DNA of 64,000 nt from Cryoendolithus antarcticus. Taxonomy: Eukaryota > Ascomycota > Dothideomycetes > Cladosporiales > Cladosporiaceae. The position numbers and the translations under genes were made by a program. The stretch spans positions 1,364,001 through 1,428,000 of the forward strand of contig NAJO01000003.1 of assembly GCA_002077065.1 (NCBI GenBank), in the 5' to 3' direction. The notes beneath the pieces were generated by a model. That model made no database searches. It was not told the DNA's origin and was given only the letters and a program-made list of their open reading frames with translations. Positions 44,397 to 54,234 of this stretch are shown here, piece by piece. How positions within the stretch are numbered: the first letter of the stretch is position 1; each line of letters opens with the position of its first letter.

Positions 44397-45742
44397 ATGT
44401 GGAGCGGGTTCTTCACTCTCCTGCTGCTATGCCTGATCATGGGTGGCGCGTACGTTGCCCCAAGTCCTCTTCTCAATTCTACACATGGCTAAGATTCTGC
44501 AGATCATTTGGTGCTGGAATCCTGCCACTCACACTGTCCCTATCCCCACGACAACTACGACTTATTACTGCACTGGGCACTGGAGTCCTAGTAGGGACAG
44601 CACTGATCGTGATCATTCCCGAAGGCGTCGAGACGCTATACAGCGCTTCTCAGCTTGGTCATGCGCATAGCACGAGATCTTTGGCATCGAGTCCGGTCAC
44701 AGTGCGCGAAAGTATGCATCCCGCCATATGTCCAGCTCTCGTAAGGAGATCCGCTGAGAGCACCGCTGGACTCGACCTTCTTGCTCGTGTAGCGGATGAT
44801 GAGCCATTCATGGCTAAGTACCCGTTCGACGAGGGCGGCCCTTTTTATACCGGACCAGACGATGGCTTCGACTTCAAGACGGACCACCCTTCCGATGAAC
44901 ACGACGGTGGCGACGACCCCGTCGTCCCCCCTTCTCACGAAGACAAGACGAATCCACAGGCAGGCTCTGACCACGACAGTGATCCAAGTCACCACGACCC
45001 ACACACCTATCTGGCCTTCTCCCTAACCACTGGCTTCCTTCTGATGTACCTCCTCGACGTTCTCCCACAGCACATCCATCGCGCCTCAACCCCAACATCC
45101 CTGCAAATAAATCTCCCTCATCTCGGCCTCACGCGCACAGCCACCGAAGAACCCGAAACACCCACCATTCCTGGCTTCTCATCCTCGTCTGGACAATCAT
45201 CAACGTCAACAATAACCCTCGGCCTCCTAATCCACGCCCTAGCAGATGGCATCGCCCTCGGCGCCTCCTCCACCAACCCCTCAACCTCAAAACTAAAGCT
45301 CGTCATCTTCCTTGCGCTCATGCTGCATAAAGCTCCCGCAGCCTTCGGTCTCACATCCATCCTCCTCCGACAAGGCCTTAGCAAACGCGCCGTCCGCGCT
45401 CACCTGATCGCCTTTTCCGCGGCCGCCCCAGTCGGGGCCCTCGCGACTTTCGCCCTCTCGATGAGCTTCGGATGGGGAGACGATGAAGGCGGCTTGACGA
45501 CTGGGGTGCTGCTGTGTTTTAGCGGAGGCACATTTCTGTACGTTGCTGTGCATGCTCTTGGTGAGGTTGGGAAGGGCGGGCATGAGCATGGTTACGAGGC
45601 CGTGGGGTTTGGTGACTTTGGCATGGAGGGTGGGACGATGCCGACGAAGAGGGATGACGGAGGCGGGTTAGCGGAGATTGGAGCAGTGGTTCTGGGGATG
45701 GTGGTGCCTTTTGTGGCGCAGCTGGGTGGGCATGGACATTGA
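44397..45742 (+). CDS. ZIP-family (SLC39A9-like) zinc transporter
   Basis: Exons 44397-44449 and 44503-45742 (53-bp intron) give 430 aa. ZIP carriers move Zn2+ into the cytosol, and the ZIP9 branch sits in Golgi or vacuolar membranes. The short first exon encodes TM1 (MWSGFFTLLLLCLIMGG), continuing as SFGAGILPL after the splice. Next come TM2-TM3 (LGTGVLVGTALIVIIPEG) and a long His/Asp-rich loop (HDSDPSHHDPHTY). The metal-binding helices follow: TM4 LLIHALADGIALGASS and TM5 MLHKAPAAFGLTS, the two diagnostic His-containing motifs. The TM7-8 region is VGALATFALSMSFG, GTFLYVAVHALGE and VVLGMVVPFVAQ. The C terminus GGHGH is His-rich. Confidence 0.93.
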
Positions 45743-45888
45743 TGTAGGAGTACGCATAGACCAGTTGCGACTATTGAATTTAAAGGCGACTGCTTCATGG
45801 TAAAATACAGATGTCATGAGATCGTGAGTGATATGTACAGATCCTCCCATCTATGCCGCTCGACCCCTGCCAATGCATACCCCCATCA

Positions 45889-46855
45889 TCATTCCCGCCA
45901 CTCCTCCAGCTCAAGCCCACACACCTCCAGCCGTCGCTGCGCGAAATCCCCATACAACTTCGTCCATGTCCAATCCGCGTCCTTGTTCCTCGGCCGCGCA
46001 GCGAACTTCATACTCCACGGTGCGTCATATTCCGGCCCTGGTAGCAGCGGGTCCGAGAAGCGAATATATGCCGTATCCTCCAGCCAGGCCGTGTCGTTGA
46101 AAGACCCCTTCGAGATCTCGTGGAGGCCGCCGATCGATCGGACGAGCAAATTGTGCAGGGGTAAAGACGCGTTCTCTGATGCTGCCGAGCGAGACACAAG
46201 TGTAAGGTCGTCTGCCACTACGCCGGCGCCTTCGCTTATAGTCGCTGTCCCGTTCTTCAAATCGCCATACGCGAGTGCCTCGTCCAGCCTCGCAGCATCT
46301 ACCACGATCCCAGGACTTCGCAATATCATCACCCTTTCTAGATCGCCCATCCAGCCCCCATCATCTTCATCCTCTACTGGCCGTAGCTCGACTCCAAATC
46401 TCCGTGCCCCTCTTCTCATCACCCGTCTACTGATCTCGAGCTCAAAGTCCCCGCCCTTGCCCTCTCTCGCCCAAGATCGCGGAAAGACCAGAATCCGTCG
46501 CGCTGGTGAGCGTAAACGATGCAAGTCCGCGAATACCTGGATCGAGGAGCAGACCTCGAAGTGTGTGCGTGGGTGTTGGAGGTGCGCGAGGCGGGTCCAG
46601 TCGGGTGTATTGTCCGAAATGATCGGTTGTTGTGTAGGCGAGTGAGCAGTGGGATGTAGAGGTCGAAGAGAGGTCCGGAGGTTTGCGATTGTATGCTGCT
46701 GAAGTGTGTAGCCTGACAGGAAGAGGGCAAAGGTTACGAGGGAGACTGCGAGACTGTCACGATGGATTCGCCTAGCAAATCTGCGGTAGGGACTCACTGA
46801 TTACTGTGGTCAGGAGGACTGAGACTTGGGACTGAGATAGAAGGATGCGGCCCAT
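45889..46855 (-). CDS. Type II membrane glycosyltransferase-like protein
   Basis: Exons 46855-46798 and 46745-45889 (52-bp intron) give 304 aa. The frame lacks any ATG without the first exon, and splicing creates a continuous signal anchor (VSVLLTTVIISLVTFALFLS), so the model is well supported. The lumenal part begins with a stretch like the fungal GT8/glucose N-acetyltransferase group: EVCSSIQVFADLHRLRSPAR, then RILVFPRSW and a long helix pair. RRFGVELRPVE and LHNLLVRSIGGLHEI follow. A clear DxD metal-binding motif is not seen, so catalytic activity is uncertain. Golgi location is inferred. It is convergent with the ZIP gene, 146 bp apart. Confidence 0.62.
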
Positions 46856-47094
46856 TTTATATCAATTCGCGAAGCCATAGGCAGTCTGAACGTGCATGTA
46901 GGTGTTCGAAGAATATCGAGAGATGACGCAAGAGTGCAGTGTAATATCAACGTTGGTATGGCAACGGCGATCAAGCTTTGCGCCTTCCCTAACTTTAGCC
47001 ACTGCATCGGGTCCAGATTTCTACCTCAGGGCTCGATGCCGTTGTATAGAAAGACCAGCCAAGGACTGATGTGACGATCGACCTGACCGCCAGC

Positions 47095-47814
47095 ATGGCC
47101 CACGCCCCCGACGCCAAACGCGCCCTCGACGAGCGCGGCTACACCGGCACCCTCCTCCACGGCGACAACCCACTCAAACTCTTCGAGAAGCCCGTGCGCG
47201 ACCGCATAGTAGACTCCTACTACTGGAAAGAGCAGTGCTTCGGCCTCAACGCCGCCACTCTACTCGATCGCGCTGTGGAGCTGACGTTCATCGGCGGCAC
47301 ATATGGCATTGCGCAGAAACCGACACCCTTCTTGTGTTTGGCGTTCAAGATGCTGCAGTTGCTGCCGGAGAGGGAGGTGGTGATGTTTTATCTGCAGCAG
47401 GGCGGGGAGGAGTATAAGTATTTGAGAGCGCTGGCGGCGTTTTATGTGAGGTTGGCTTGGGAGAAGGATGAGGATGTTTATGTTACGTTGGAGCCTTGTT
47501 TGAGTGATGCGAGGAAGTTGAAGCGCAGGACTAGAGAGGGGTGGGCGTTGACGTATGTGGATGAGTTTGTGGATGATTTGTTGTGCAAGACGAGGGTTTG
47601 TGCTACTACGTTACCGAAGATCAATCCGAGGGGGTTCTTGGAGGATGAGGATAGGATTGAGGCGAGGGTTAGTGCGCTTGGGGAGGAGCTGGAGGAGTTG
47701 GAGGGGAGTGATGGAGAGGATGGAAATGGAGTGGAAGAGGTGGGTGAGATGAGGCTTAATGGCAATCACGGAGACGATGGCAGTGATGACGATGTTGAGA
47801 TGAACGGAGGTTGA
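47095..47814 (+). CDS. PRP38: Pre-mRNA splicing factor 38
   Basis: Single exon; ATG 47095 (MAHAPDAKRALDERGYTG) gives 239 aa. Prp38 joins the U4/U6.U5 tri-snRNP or B complex and is needed for spliceosome activation. The PRP38 domain fills residues about 10-165 with the signature SYYWKEQCFGLNAATLLDRA, then ELTFIGGTYGIAQKPTPFLC, LLPEREVVMFYLQQG, EEYKYLRALAAFYVRLAW and CLSDARKLKRRTREG...YVDEFVDDLL. The acidic, Gly-rich tail (ELEELEGSDGEDGNG) is typical of fungi. Base composition shifts in the 3' half towards G-rich, A/T-ended codons, but the frame is intact. Confidence 0.95.
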   Translation: MAHAPDAKRALDERGYTGTLLHGDNPLKLFEKPVRDRIVDSYYWKEQCFGLNAATLLDRAVELTFIGGTYGIAQKPTPFLCLAFKMLQLLPEREVVMFYLQQGGEEYKYLRALAAFYVRLAWEKDEDVYVTLEPCLSDARKLKRRTREGWALTYVDEFVDDLLCKTRVCATTLPKINPRGFLEDEDRIEARVSALGEELEELEGSDGEDGNGVEEVGEMRLNGNHGDDGSDDDVEMNGG

Positions 47815-47923
47815 GAGTTGGTGGACTAACGGGAGAGATGCTCAATGCGTCAGCAACCCTCCGTGGACCTGCCATACAAACTCAGGATCTCTGCAATGCG
47901 GCCGTGATTGAATACCTGCGCCT

Positions 47924-48788
47924 TCAGAGGTGCTGCTGGAACCAATGCAGCACCAGCTCATACCCACGCCAGAAATCGCGCTCAACCTCCGGACTTCCAA
48001 GATCGCCTCGTGCGGCCATCCAGCCGTGCACCATCTCAGGAAACTCATGGAACTCGTGCTCCGTCTTCAACGCTGGCTTAAACTCCGCATACTCGCTCTC
48101 GCGCTCGTCTTTGGAGCAGAGTGCTAGCACCGGCACGGTCACCTCCCCGGCAACCTTCGCTCCAGGAAAGCCGGGATGCAGCATTGCGCAAGCCTTGAAT
48201 TGCGTGTCTTTGCCGACGGCGTATGGTGCGATCTCAAGAGCAACGTGAGCAATGAACGGGTGATAGGGATCACTAAAGCACAGATCCGACTTACCCAGCC
48301 ACCCCAACAATACCCAACAGTCCCCCAACTCTCAAACTCAGGCCACTGCTGCTTGAATTGAACCATCAGCTCATCCATTTTTCCCAACGTCTTCTCCCGC
48401 CCTCCAGGGCCTGAACAAAACTCATCCATGGCATCCTCATCAGCCGGACCCTCCATTGGCATCCAGCTCAAGGGCGCTGGCTTGCCGTCGAAGAAGTCTG
48501 GCATAAAGACCCGGAAGTGCTGGGCTAGGAAGTCGGCGCCTTGGAGGATCTGGCCGCTGTAGCCGAAGATGTCGTAGAGGATCAGTAGGGCGCGTTTGGG
48601 AGGTTCCGGCGACAGCGACGCAGTGTCTGTGACGAGAGTCACGCCATGGACGTAGGATCAACGATGCGGGATACCTTACAGACTCTCGTTCCGGCGACTT
48701 CGATGAAGGTGCCTTTCGAGTCGTAGGAGGGGCCTACGATGGGAGGGTTTGAGCAGCACGCTGCTGAGGGAGTGAAGGAGGAGGTCAT
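47924..48788 (-). CDS. Dienelactone hydrolase-family protein, 3 exons
   Basis: Exons 48788-48680, 48626-48295 and 48232-47924 (introns 53 and 62 bp) give 249 aa. This is a small alpha/beta hydrolase with a Cys nucleophile. The elements are an N-terminal CCSNPPIVGPSYDSKGTF block (usual for fungal DLH proteins), ALLILYDIFGYSGQ, the nucleophile elbow GYCWGG with Cys143, CSKDE with Asp189 and MVHGW with His216, so the triad is complete. The likely reaction is hydrolysis of a lactone or ester in aromatic or metabolite degradation. Yeast-like homologues are often called AIM2. The last splice (W|IAPYAVGKD) is the least certain, but the reading frame requires an intron there. Convergent with PRP38, 109 bp apart. 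Confidence 0.9.
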
Positions 48789-49886
48789 TGTGAAACTACC
48801 TGTGGTGGACTGTGGGCTGACCTCATCCGGACTGCTGGTAACGACCGCTACACCTCATAAGATATATATGCATTTGCGTCGACCACTCCACCTATATGGC
48901 AATCGGGCAACACCAGGCAGCTGCTGCAAGCTCGCTGATCTGGAGAGAGCGTGGCGCGAGGTGCGCTCCGGCCCGTGTTTCCGAGGACTCCTCGACGACA
49001 GTGTTGCTCACGACGCACACTGCCACACTATGGACAGGAGAAGCGCGTCCCTCCAGAAATGCACGCGAGAAGCACTGCTAGCACACACTACACTGCGATA
49101 CAGTTTCGCTGTCAGTGAGACCCAGGCGAGTTCTCCTTGCATAGGTAGACAAGAAAACAATCTCTCAGATAATGTACAGAAGGTACTCACTGCTTTCATC
49201 AGCGTTTTTCATCACAGCGAGGCTCCGGGCAAACCGATGTCCCTGTCATCCGCGTGACTGCGCAGACCATCGCAGCATAGCCGTGCACATCGGTCTTGCG
49301 CACGGCACGAACAAGCAGCATGGCTGCAGCCCAGGTGCATATCAGTATCATCTTACACAAGGGGACGCCTCTAGACTACCCGCAGTACAGACACACTGCC
49401 CTATGGCTGCAGTCCTCAGATGGATCGCCGGCTCGTTTAGCAGAGATCGCTGGAGCGCACGGCTTCTTCGAGTATGAACACGCCGACCACGCGGATCCGT
49501 CTCTAAATCAGGACTGCGTTAGACTCATCGACGTAGGAGACTTGTCTCGCTTGTCCACGAGGGTGTCGATCGTGCAAGCTTTGTCGAGAGTCCTTGTCGA
49601 TCATGACGACCGCGAGTACGACTGTTAGCCTTGGGTCAAGCATGCCTCGGAAATGCTCGAGGCCATTGGAGACCTGTCTGAGAAGGACTACGAGAGAGGC
49701 GTCGACCTGATGGTGGATGTAATTGCAGAGGCGGAGGATTCGGAAGAGTAGTTCCAGATGTTGTCTTTCCTTGTTTGTCGAAAGTAAATTTGTGATATGT
49801 TTCCTTCGTCTACTGTGCTGCAACGAATCCACGATCTCACAACCCTCACGATCTTAGTCCTTGCCATTTATACTATCATTTCCGCC
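48789..49886. other. Gene-poor start of the 49-55 kb island
   Basis: No supported gene. It contains copy A (about 49075-49260) of a diverged direct repeat whose partner lies near 55.07-55.25 kb. The right end holds the 5' flank of the helicase gene. Confidence 0.5.
49075..49260 (+). repeat. Diverged direct repeat, copy A
   Basis: Matches copy B at 55066-55253. Two similar blocks, ACTACACTGCGATACAG... then GCTGTCAGTG (from 49087), and TTTTTCATCACAGCGAG... (from 49201), are 114 bp apart, and the copy B counterparts are also exactly 114 bp apart. Equal spacing argues for common descent, not chance. Confidence 0.6.
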
Positions 49887-52154
49887 ATGTCTTCTTCCGA
49901 TATCAACCCTCACAACAAAAAGCCATATAGCGTCAATTACAAGATTTTGCGCGAAAGGGCGAAGAAGCTTCTAGTATCGATTGATATTCCTCGTATACTC
50001 CGCGCATTGGAGGAGTATAACATTCTCATTCTGGTGAGCGAGACCGGCTCTGGCAAGACGTCGCAAGTGCCTCGAGCGGTCTTGAGCGTGACACCAGTTG
50101 GGAAGGTCGCTGTCACGCAAACAACGCGTATAGCAGCAGACCTGGTTCGTAATCGTTTTCAAACACTTTGGCAGGCTGATCACTAACGTTCCCAGGTCGT
50201 GAAGCGCATAGCGGCACTGGAGGATGTAGACGTTGGCGATCTGGTTGGCATCCGCCGCAAGGATAGCGTGAAAGTTGGCAAGGCCACAAGAATAGAAGTT
50301 GTGACGGATGGTTCGTCTGACTAGGCAGTTTTGGCTTCGTGTATAATGTGCTGACATTGTGCCAAGGTACCTTCGTCCAGACTGCGAAGAGCGACAGAAG
50401 CCTCTCAAAGTATGGCGCCATCATCGTGGACGAAGCGCACACGCACACCATCCAGACCGACATGGTCCTTGGTCATGTCAAGGAGCTCAGCCTGGAACGA
50501 CCCAAGAACCTCAAAGTGATCATCATGTCGGCCACGATCGATGTTGATCAGTTTCTGGACTTCTTTCCCGGTGCGGGGGCCATCAAAGTGCAAGGTCGGC
50601 CGTTCGAAGTCGGTGTGAAGTATCTCCCGCAGCTGATCCTGGACATTACCGACAGCATTGTCATGACTGTTATGCACGCACACTTGACCGAACCAAGCGG
50701 GAATACTTTGGTATTTGTAAGTGGCGTCAAGCAGATCCGTGCGATCATTGAGCAGATCAATAGGTATATGCTCGCACGCGAGGACCGGTCGCCTGTCTTC
50801 AGCCCGGATTATGTCGGACGTCTTGACTGCTATCCGCTGTTCTCCCAGCTTCCCCAACCTCAGCAGGACTTTGCGATAGAGGCGGTCCCGCCACCAACTC
50901 GGCTCAAAAGCCTAGTCGCAAGGTCATCGTTGCGACTAACATCGCGGAGACTTCGATCACGATTACTGGAGTAACCATCGTGATCGACTCCTGCAAAGTC
51001 AAGTCCAATGTCTGGCAACCTGAGGCCGAGTCGTGGGCACTGACGGAACGATCGGTTAGCCAAGCGGTTGCAACGCAGCGTACGGGCAGAGCCGGCCGTA
51101 CTCCCAAAGGCGTAGCTTATCGTATGTGCACCCAAACCGGGTTTCATGCGCAGTTGTCGGCGCATACTGTGCCGCAGATGCAAACCGGCGACATGGTTCA
51201 GGAGGTCCTCGACATCCTAAAGATCGATCGCAACCCGCTGACCTTCTCGTATCCGGCTAAGCCCGCTACTGAGACGGTCGTCAAGGCGCTTGGCATCCTT
51301 GTGCCAGTCCAAGCAGTAGAGAAGTGTCCTACTGGCTTGCAAATCACACCACGCGGTCTGGACATTGTGCGTCTTCCTGTCGACATCTATAGCGCCATCA
51401 TGCTCCTCGATAGCCCGATGTTCAACTGCCAGGATCAGGCCGTCTCCTTGGTCGCAATGATCGAAGCCAGCGAGAAGGGCAGCAATGTCTTTGTGAAGCC
51501 CAGTTCTAAAAAGGCTAAGGCCGCTATCGCACAACGCACATCTATCTTGCATACCGAGGCGCAAAGGATGTCGCCGCATTCTGCGAGGAGCATATGCTCA
51601 ATGCCCATGTGCTCAAAGTCGCCGATAACCTTCGCCTAACGCTGCTCTCGCATTTGACGCAACTCGAGGATGCTCAAGGCAGGAAGAGGTGGGTGGCTGC
51701 CTACGTTCCGTTGGACAATCGCTCGTTCTACACCAGCGTTCTCCGCATCATCGCCAGAGCCAATTTCTTGCGTGTGGCTAAGCGTGTTCCGCGTAAGGCG
51801 GATGCAAAGCCAAAGGACCCGGTCAAGTGGGAGATGGTGCGCAATGGTGAAGTGACCCCAGTATCGGACAAAGGCTGCATCCCCGCCGTCGGAAGTGACT
51901 GGATCGTCTTCGGCGAATACTCAGACCCTGCGCCTTTGCTGCGTCAATTGCGCATGGTGACTCCGATTCCTTTGGAGTTGATCGTGACCGCAGCGCCGTT
52001 TCACTGGTGTCAGCTCAACCTCGCTGGCACTGACCACGTTCAGGACGGACTAGTCGATGCCATCAGCAGACTCACGCAATGCAGCGAAGCCTACGTGCGC
52101 AGTGCCACGCCTCCCAATCCAAGCATGCCCAGCGACACGTCCGCTGCCGAGTAG
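49887..52154 (+). pseudogene. DEAH-box RNA helicase (Prp22/Prp43-like) with two frameshifts
   Basis: From ATG 49887 the frame encodes motif I (SETGSGKTSQVP) and, after two intact GT-AG introns (50145-50195 and 50311-50366), motif II VDEAHTHT and motif III MSATIDVD. It then leaves frame near 50900. The next frame carries motif V (ATNIAETSITI) and motif VI (QRTGRAGR) and part of the winged-helix/HA2 region. It leaves frame again between about 51517 and 51540. The third frame (HIYLAYRGAKDVAAF onward, OB-fold-like end) runs to a stop at 52154. Both breaks fit loss of one base; the first lies at an AAAA run (50908-50911). No nonsense codons occur elsewhere and the introns are good, so the damage is recent or a base-calling error. 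The family normally has essential single-copy splicing or ribosome factors; this divergent copy in a repeat-rich island looks accessory. Confidence 0.8.
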
Positions 52155-52184
52155 CTGCGCACAAGTCTCCCTGGCTTCCACCCA

Positions 52185-52449
52185 CTGCCCTTGATTAAGT
52201 TCTCTGGCTGCAAAATATCCCTGTCTTTGATTGAGTTCTCCGACCGCATCTGCCTTTGATTCAGTTCTCTGGCGTTCAACCTCCCTGACCTTGATTTACT
52301 TCTCTGGCGTTCCACCTCACTGTCGTTGATTGAGTTCTCCGACCGCAGTGCCCATGATTAAGTTCTCTGGCGTATAAACCACCTGCCCTTGATTGAGTTC
52401 TCCGGCGTTTCACCTGCCTGCCCTTGATTAGGTTCTCTGGCCTTGCCCG
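52185..52449 (+). repeat. Minisatellite, eight units of 28-36 bp
   Basis: Core TTGATTNAGTTCTCYGG recurs at 52191, 52227, 52256, 52291, 52326, 52354, 52389 and 52424, giving spacings 36, 29, 35, 35, 28, 35 and 35. Units 2 and 5 are a short type followed by CCGACCGCA, while the others carry GGCGTTNNACCTNC-like spacers. The short units are three apart, which suggests a higher-order period of about 99 bp. It starts 30 bp after the helicase stop. No coding frame follows the period. Confidence 0.9.
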
Positions 52450-54017
52450 TATGCTATGTGTGGGACCACGTCGCAGGGCTAGGTAGCTTGTGTACCAGAG
52501 CTTTACCTGAGATCTTCCACCGTGACACTGCTCTCACATGTCGTATGATGGCTGCCTTACCTTCGATGTCTCGTACAATATTAACACGTGCAGTCCGTAG
52601 CCCGGCCAGGAGTGCTGACGCTCACAGGTGGCGAAACGGGCATGCACCCAATATTGAATGCGGTGAAGGACACCACAGAAGCACGCGAGAGGCGACCATC
52701 GTATCTTGTCTATGCCAGTCAGTCACTGGAGCCCGTGCCCAGCTGTCGCGCGGCTTTCGACGCCGCAGTACTCTTATTTCGTCTCAATCCCCACAGATAC
52801 CAGCGAGAAAGCCATTTGTCAAAGCAGGCCACGAAGGAAGGAAAGTCCAGCAGCTTGTGAGAGGCGATGTGAATGGAAAAGCAAACAGTGTGTAACATAC
52901 TCGTTGATCTACCCATTCACTCCTCAAGCGTCGGGCTATGAGTTGTTTCCGGTATCTACGATCGTGCTAGTAATCTAGAGAGCTCATTCGCTAGCGTAAT
53001 GGCCGTGGCGCCGGTCAGCTTGCATGCTTCGACAGCAGCGGTGAAGTGAACGACGAGATGACTTACCGTCAACCTCGTCCCAAGCACACTCAGCGCAGGT
53101 CCACTCCTAGGATCCGTATTGAACACACCGGTCCCGACGTCGTGCTTGACCCTGCCGTCGACATGGGATGTCTCAAGATCTGCCCTCTCTTCAACCTCCC
53201 GCACGTACGGGGAGCGCACCTGTCATCAACCGTTCGGCCTAGATCTTGCACCTCACCGTCCGAAGCCGAGCGTCCACGCTTCCAACTCCAAGTCCGATCC
53301 GAAGCCTCATGAGACGAAGGTTGTACGCTCGACGTCAGCGACGCCTCAAGTTCCCATTCCAATCTTCATCCGCCAACCCCCAACAGCACCACGTAATTAT
53401 CTCGCCACCCTCCCAGATCTCGGGATTGGGATATTGCCAATCATCAGCTTGAGGCCAGCCCCGTCTCGATCATCGGTCGAAACTGCCTGGCCCGTGAGAT
53501 TACTCGCACAGCATTGGCGGAGTGGAGATGACGTTGAACAGCTGATGATAACAGACTGGTCCGAGTTGCTGTCGTCGCAATTGATCGTCTGTTGAATACA
53601 GGGTGCGTGATCGATGTTGCTGTTCGTGATCGGTGCGGAGTTCGAGCGCTGATGATGAAGGGGTACGGCGTAGCGTGTGCCTAGTGCCGTCGTATTACCT
53701 GGCGGCAGTTACTGTTGCCTAGCTGTTCCCAATTCCCTGGATGTTGCACCCCCGGCTGTGACGGAGGTCTGGCGGTGCGTGTAACGGTCGTGCTAGTTGC
53801 TATATTTTTCGTATTGGCGCGTGCAAGCGGCGAAGCTACTCAAACCCGATGAGAGGTCTTGTTCAGCGGTTCGGTTTCGAGGCATCGTAACGCACTTACA
53901 GGCCAAGTATGGTGAGAAGCAGATGCGGTCGCGATGCTCATCACCCCAACGAGTGCGCAAAGAGTGTAAACCGTTTCGAGGCAGCATCTACACGATATGT
54001 GGACATGATTGATTAGA

Positions 54018-54029
54018 TTATATAATTTT
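54018..54029 (+). promoter_or_regulatory. TATA-like element upstream of tRNA-Lys
   Basis: TTATATAATTTT ends about 25 bp before the first tRNA base (54055). Upstream TATA elements at about -30 guide TFIIIB at many fungal tRNA genes. This placement argues that transcription begins before the 5' acceptor strand and so includes the insertion. Confidence 0.5.
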
Positions 54030-54054
54030 CGGTCCGACATTTGTCATTCAATCA

Positions 54055-54182
54055 GCCCGGCTGTAAGTCCTCACGTTCTTCGCCCCGTGCAGTGAATAAT
54101 GCTAATTCTCTAATTAGAGCTCAATCGGTAGAGCGTAAGACTCTTAATCTTAAGGTCGCGGGTTCGACCCCCGCGTTGGGCT
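54055..54182 (+). tRNA. tRNA-Lys(CTT) interrupted by a 55-bp intron-like insert
   Basis: Removing 54063-54117 leaves a complete 73-nt cloverleaf. The acceptor strand GCCCGGC (54055-54061) pairs with GTTGGGC, then T8, A9, D stem GCTC/GAGC, anticodon stem TAAGA/TCTTA with loop CTCTTAA (anticodon CTT), a variable loop AGGTC, T stem GCGGG/CCCGC around TTCGACC, and discriminator T (54182). The insert lies between positions 8 and 9, not at the 37/38 site cut by tRNA endonuclease. It starts GTAAGT and ends TTAG. Box B (GGTTCGACCCC) is intact, while the first base of box A is separated. T runs at 54223-54226 and 54230-54234 can serve as pol III terminators. Confidence 0.9.
54063..54117 (+). other. 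GT-AG intron-like insertion inside the tRNA gene
   Basis: 55 bp with donor GTAAGT, a GCTAAT branch-site match (54101-54106) about 11 bp before the terminal TAG, and a length equal to the modal spliceosomal intron of this window. It contains no TTTT run that would stop RNA polymerase III. A 12-bp perfect palindrome, CTCTAATTAGAG (54108-54119), spans the 3' junction. Confidence 0.75.
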
Positions 54183-54222
54183 CACTCAACGCTATCGTCA
54201 CAGGCGATAATGAAGACCATCC

Positions 54223-54234
54223 TTTTGTCTTTTT
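54223..54234 (+). terminator. Likely RNA polymerase III terminator
   Basis: TTTT at 54223-54226 and TTTTT at 54230-54234, about 40-50 bp after the tRNA discriminator base. They are the first T4-or-longer runs downstream. Confidence 0.6.

Larger units (their letters stand above)
52155..54054. other. Gene-poor stretch after the helicase
   Basis: Begins with a minisatellite. From 52450 to 54000 only short frames exist; the longest (53119-53595 plus, 158 codons, Ser/Pro/Arg-rich) has no recognisable motif. A TATATAATTTT element at about 54018-54029 lies some 30 bp before the tRNA gene. Confidence 0.45.

Noticed and set aside
49797..49886. Hydrophobic N-terminal extension of the helicase
   Set aside because: In-frame and TM-like, but helicases of this family have no such segment; ATG 49887 begins the protein-like sequence.
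53119..53595. 158-codon frame after the minisatellite
   Set aside because: Low-complexity Ser/Pro/Arg sequence, no motif, no splice partners that improve it.
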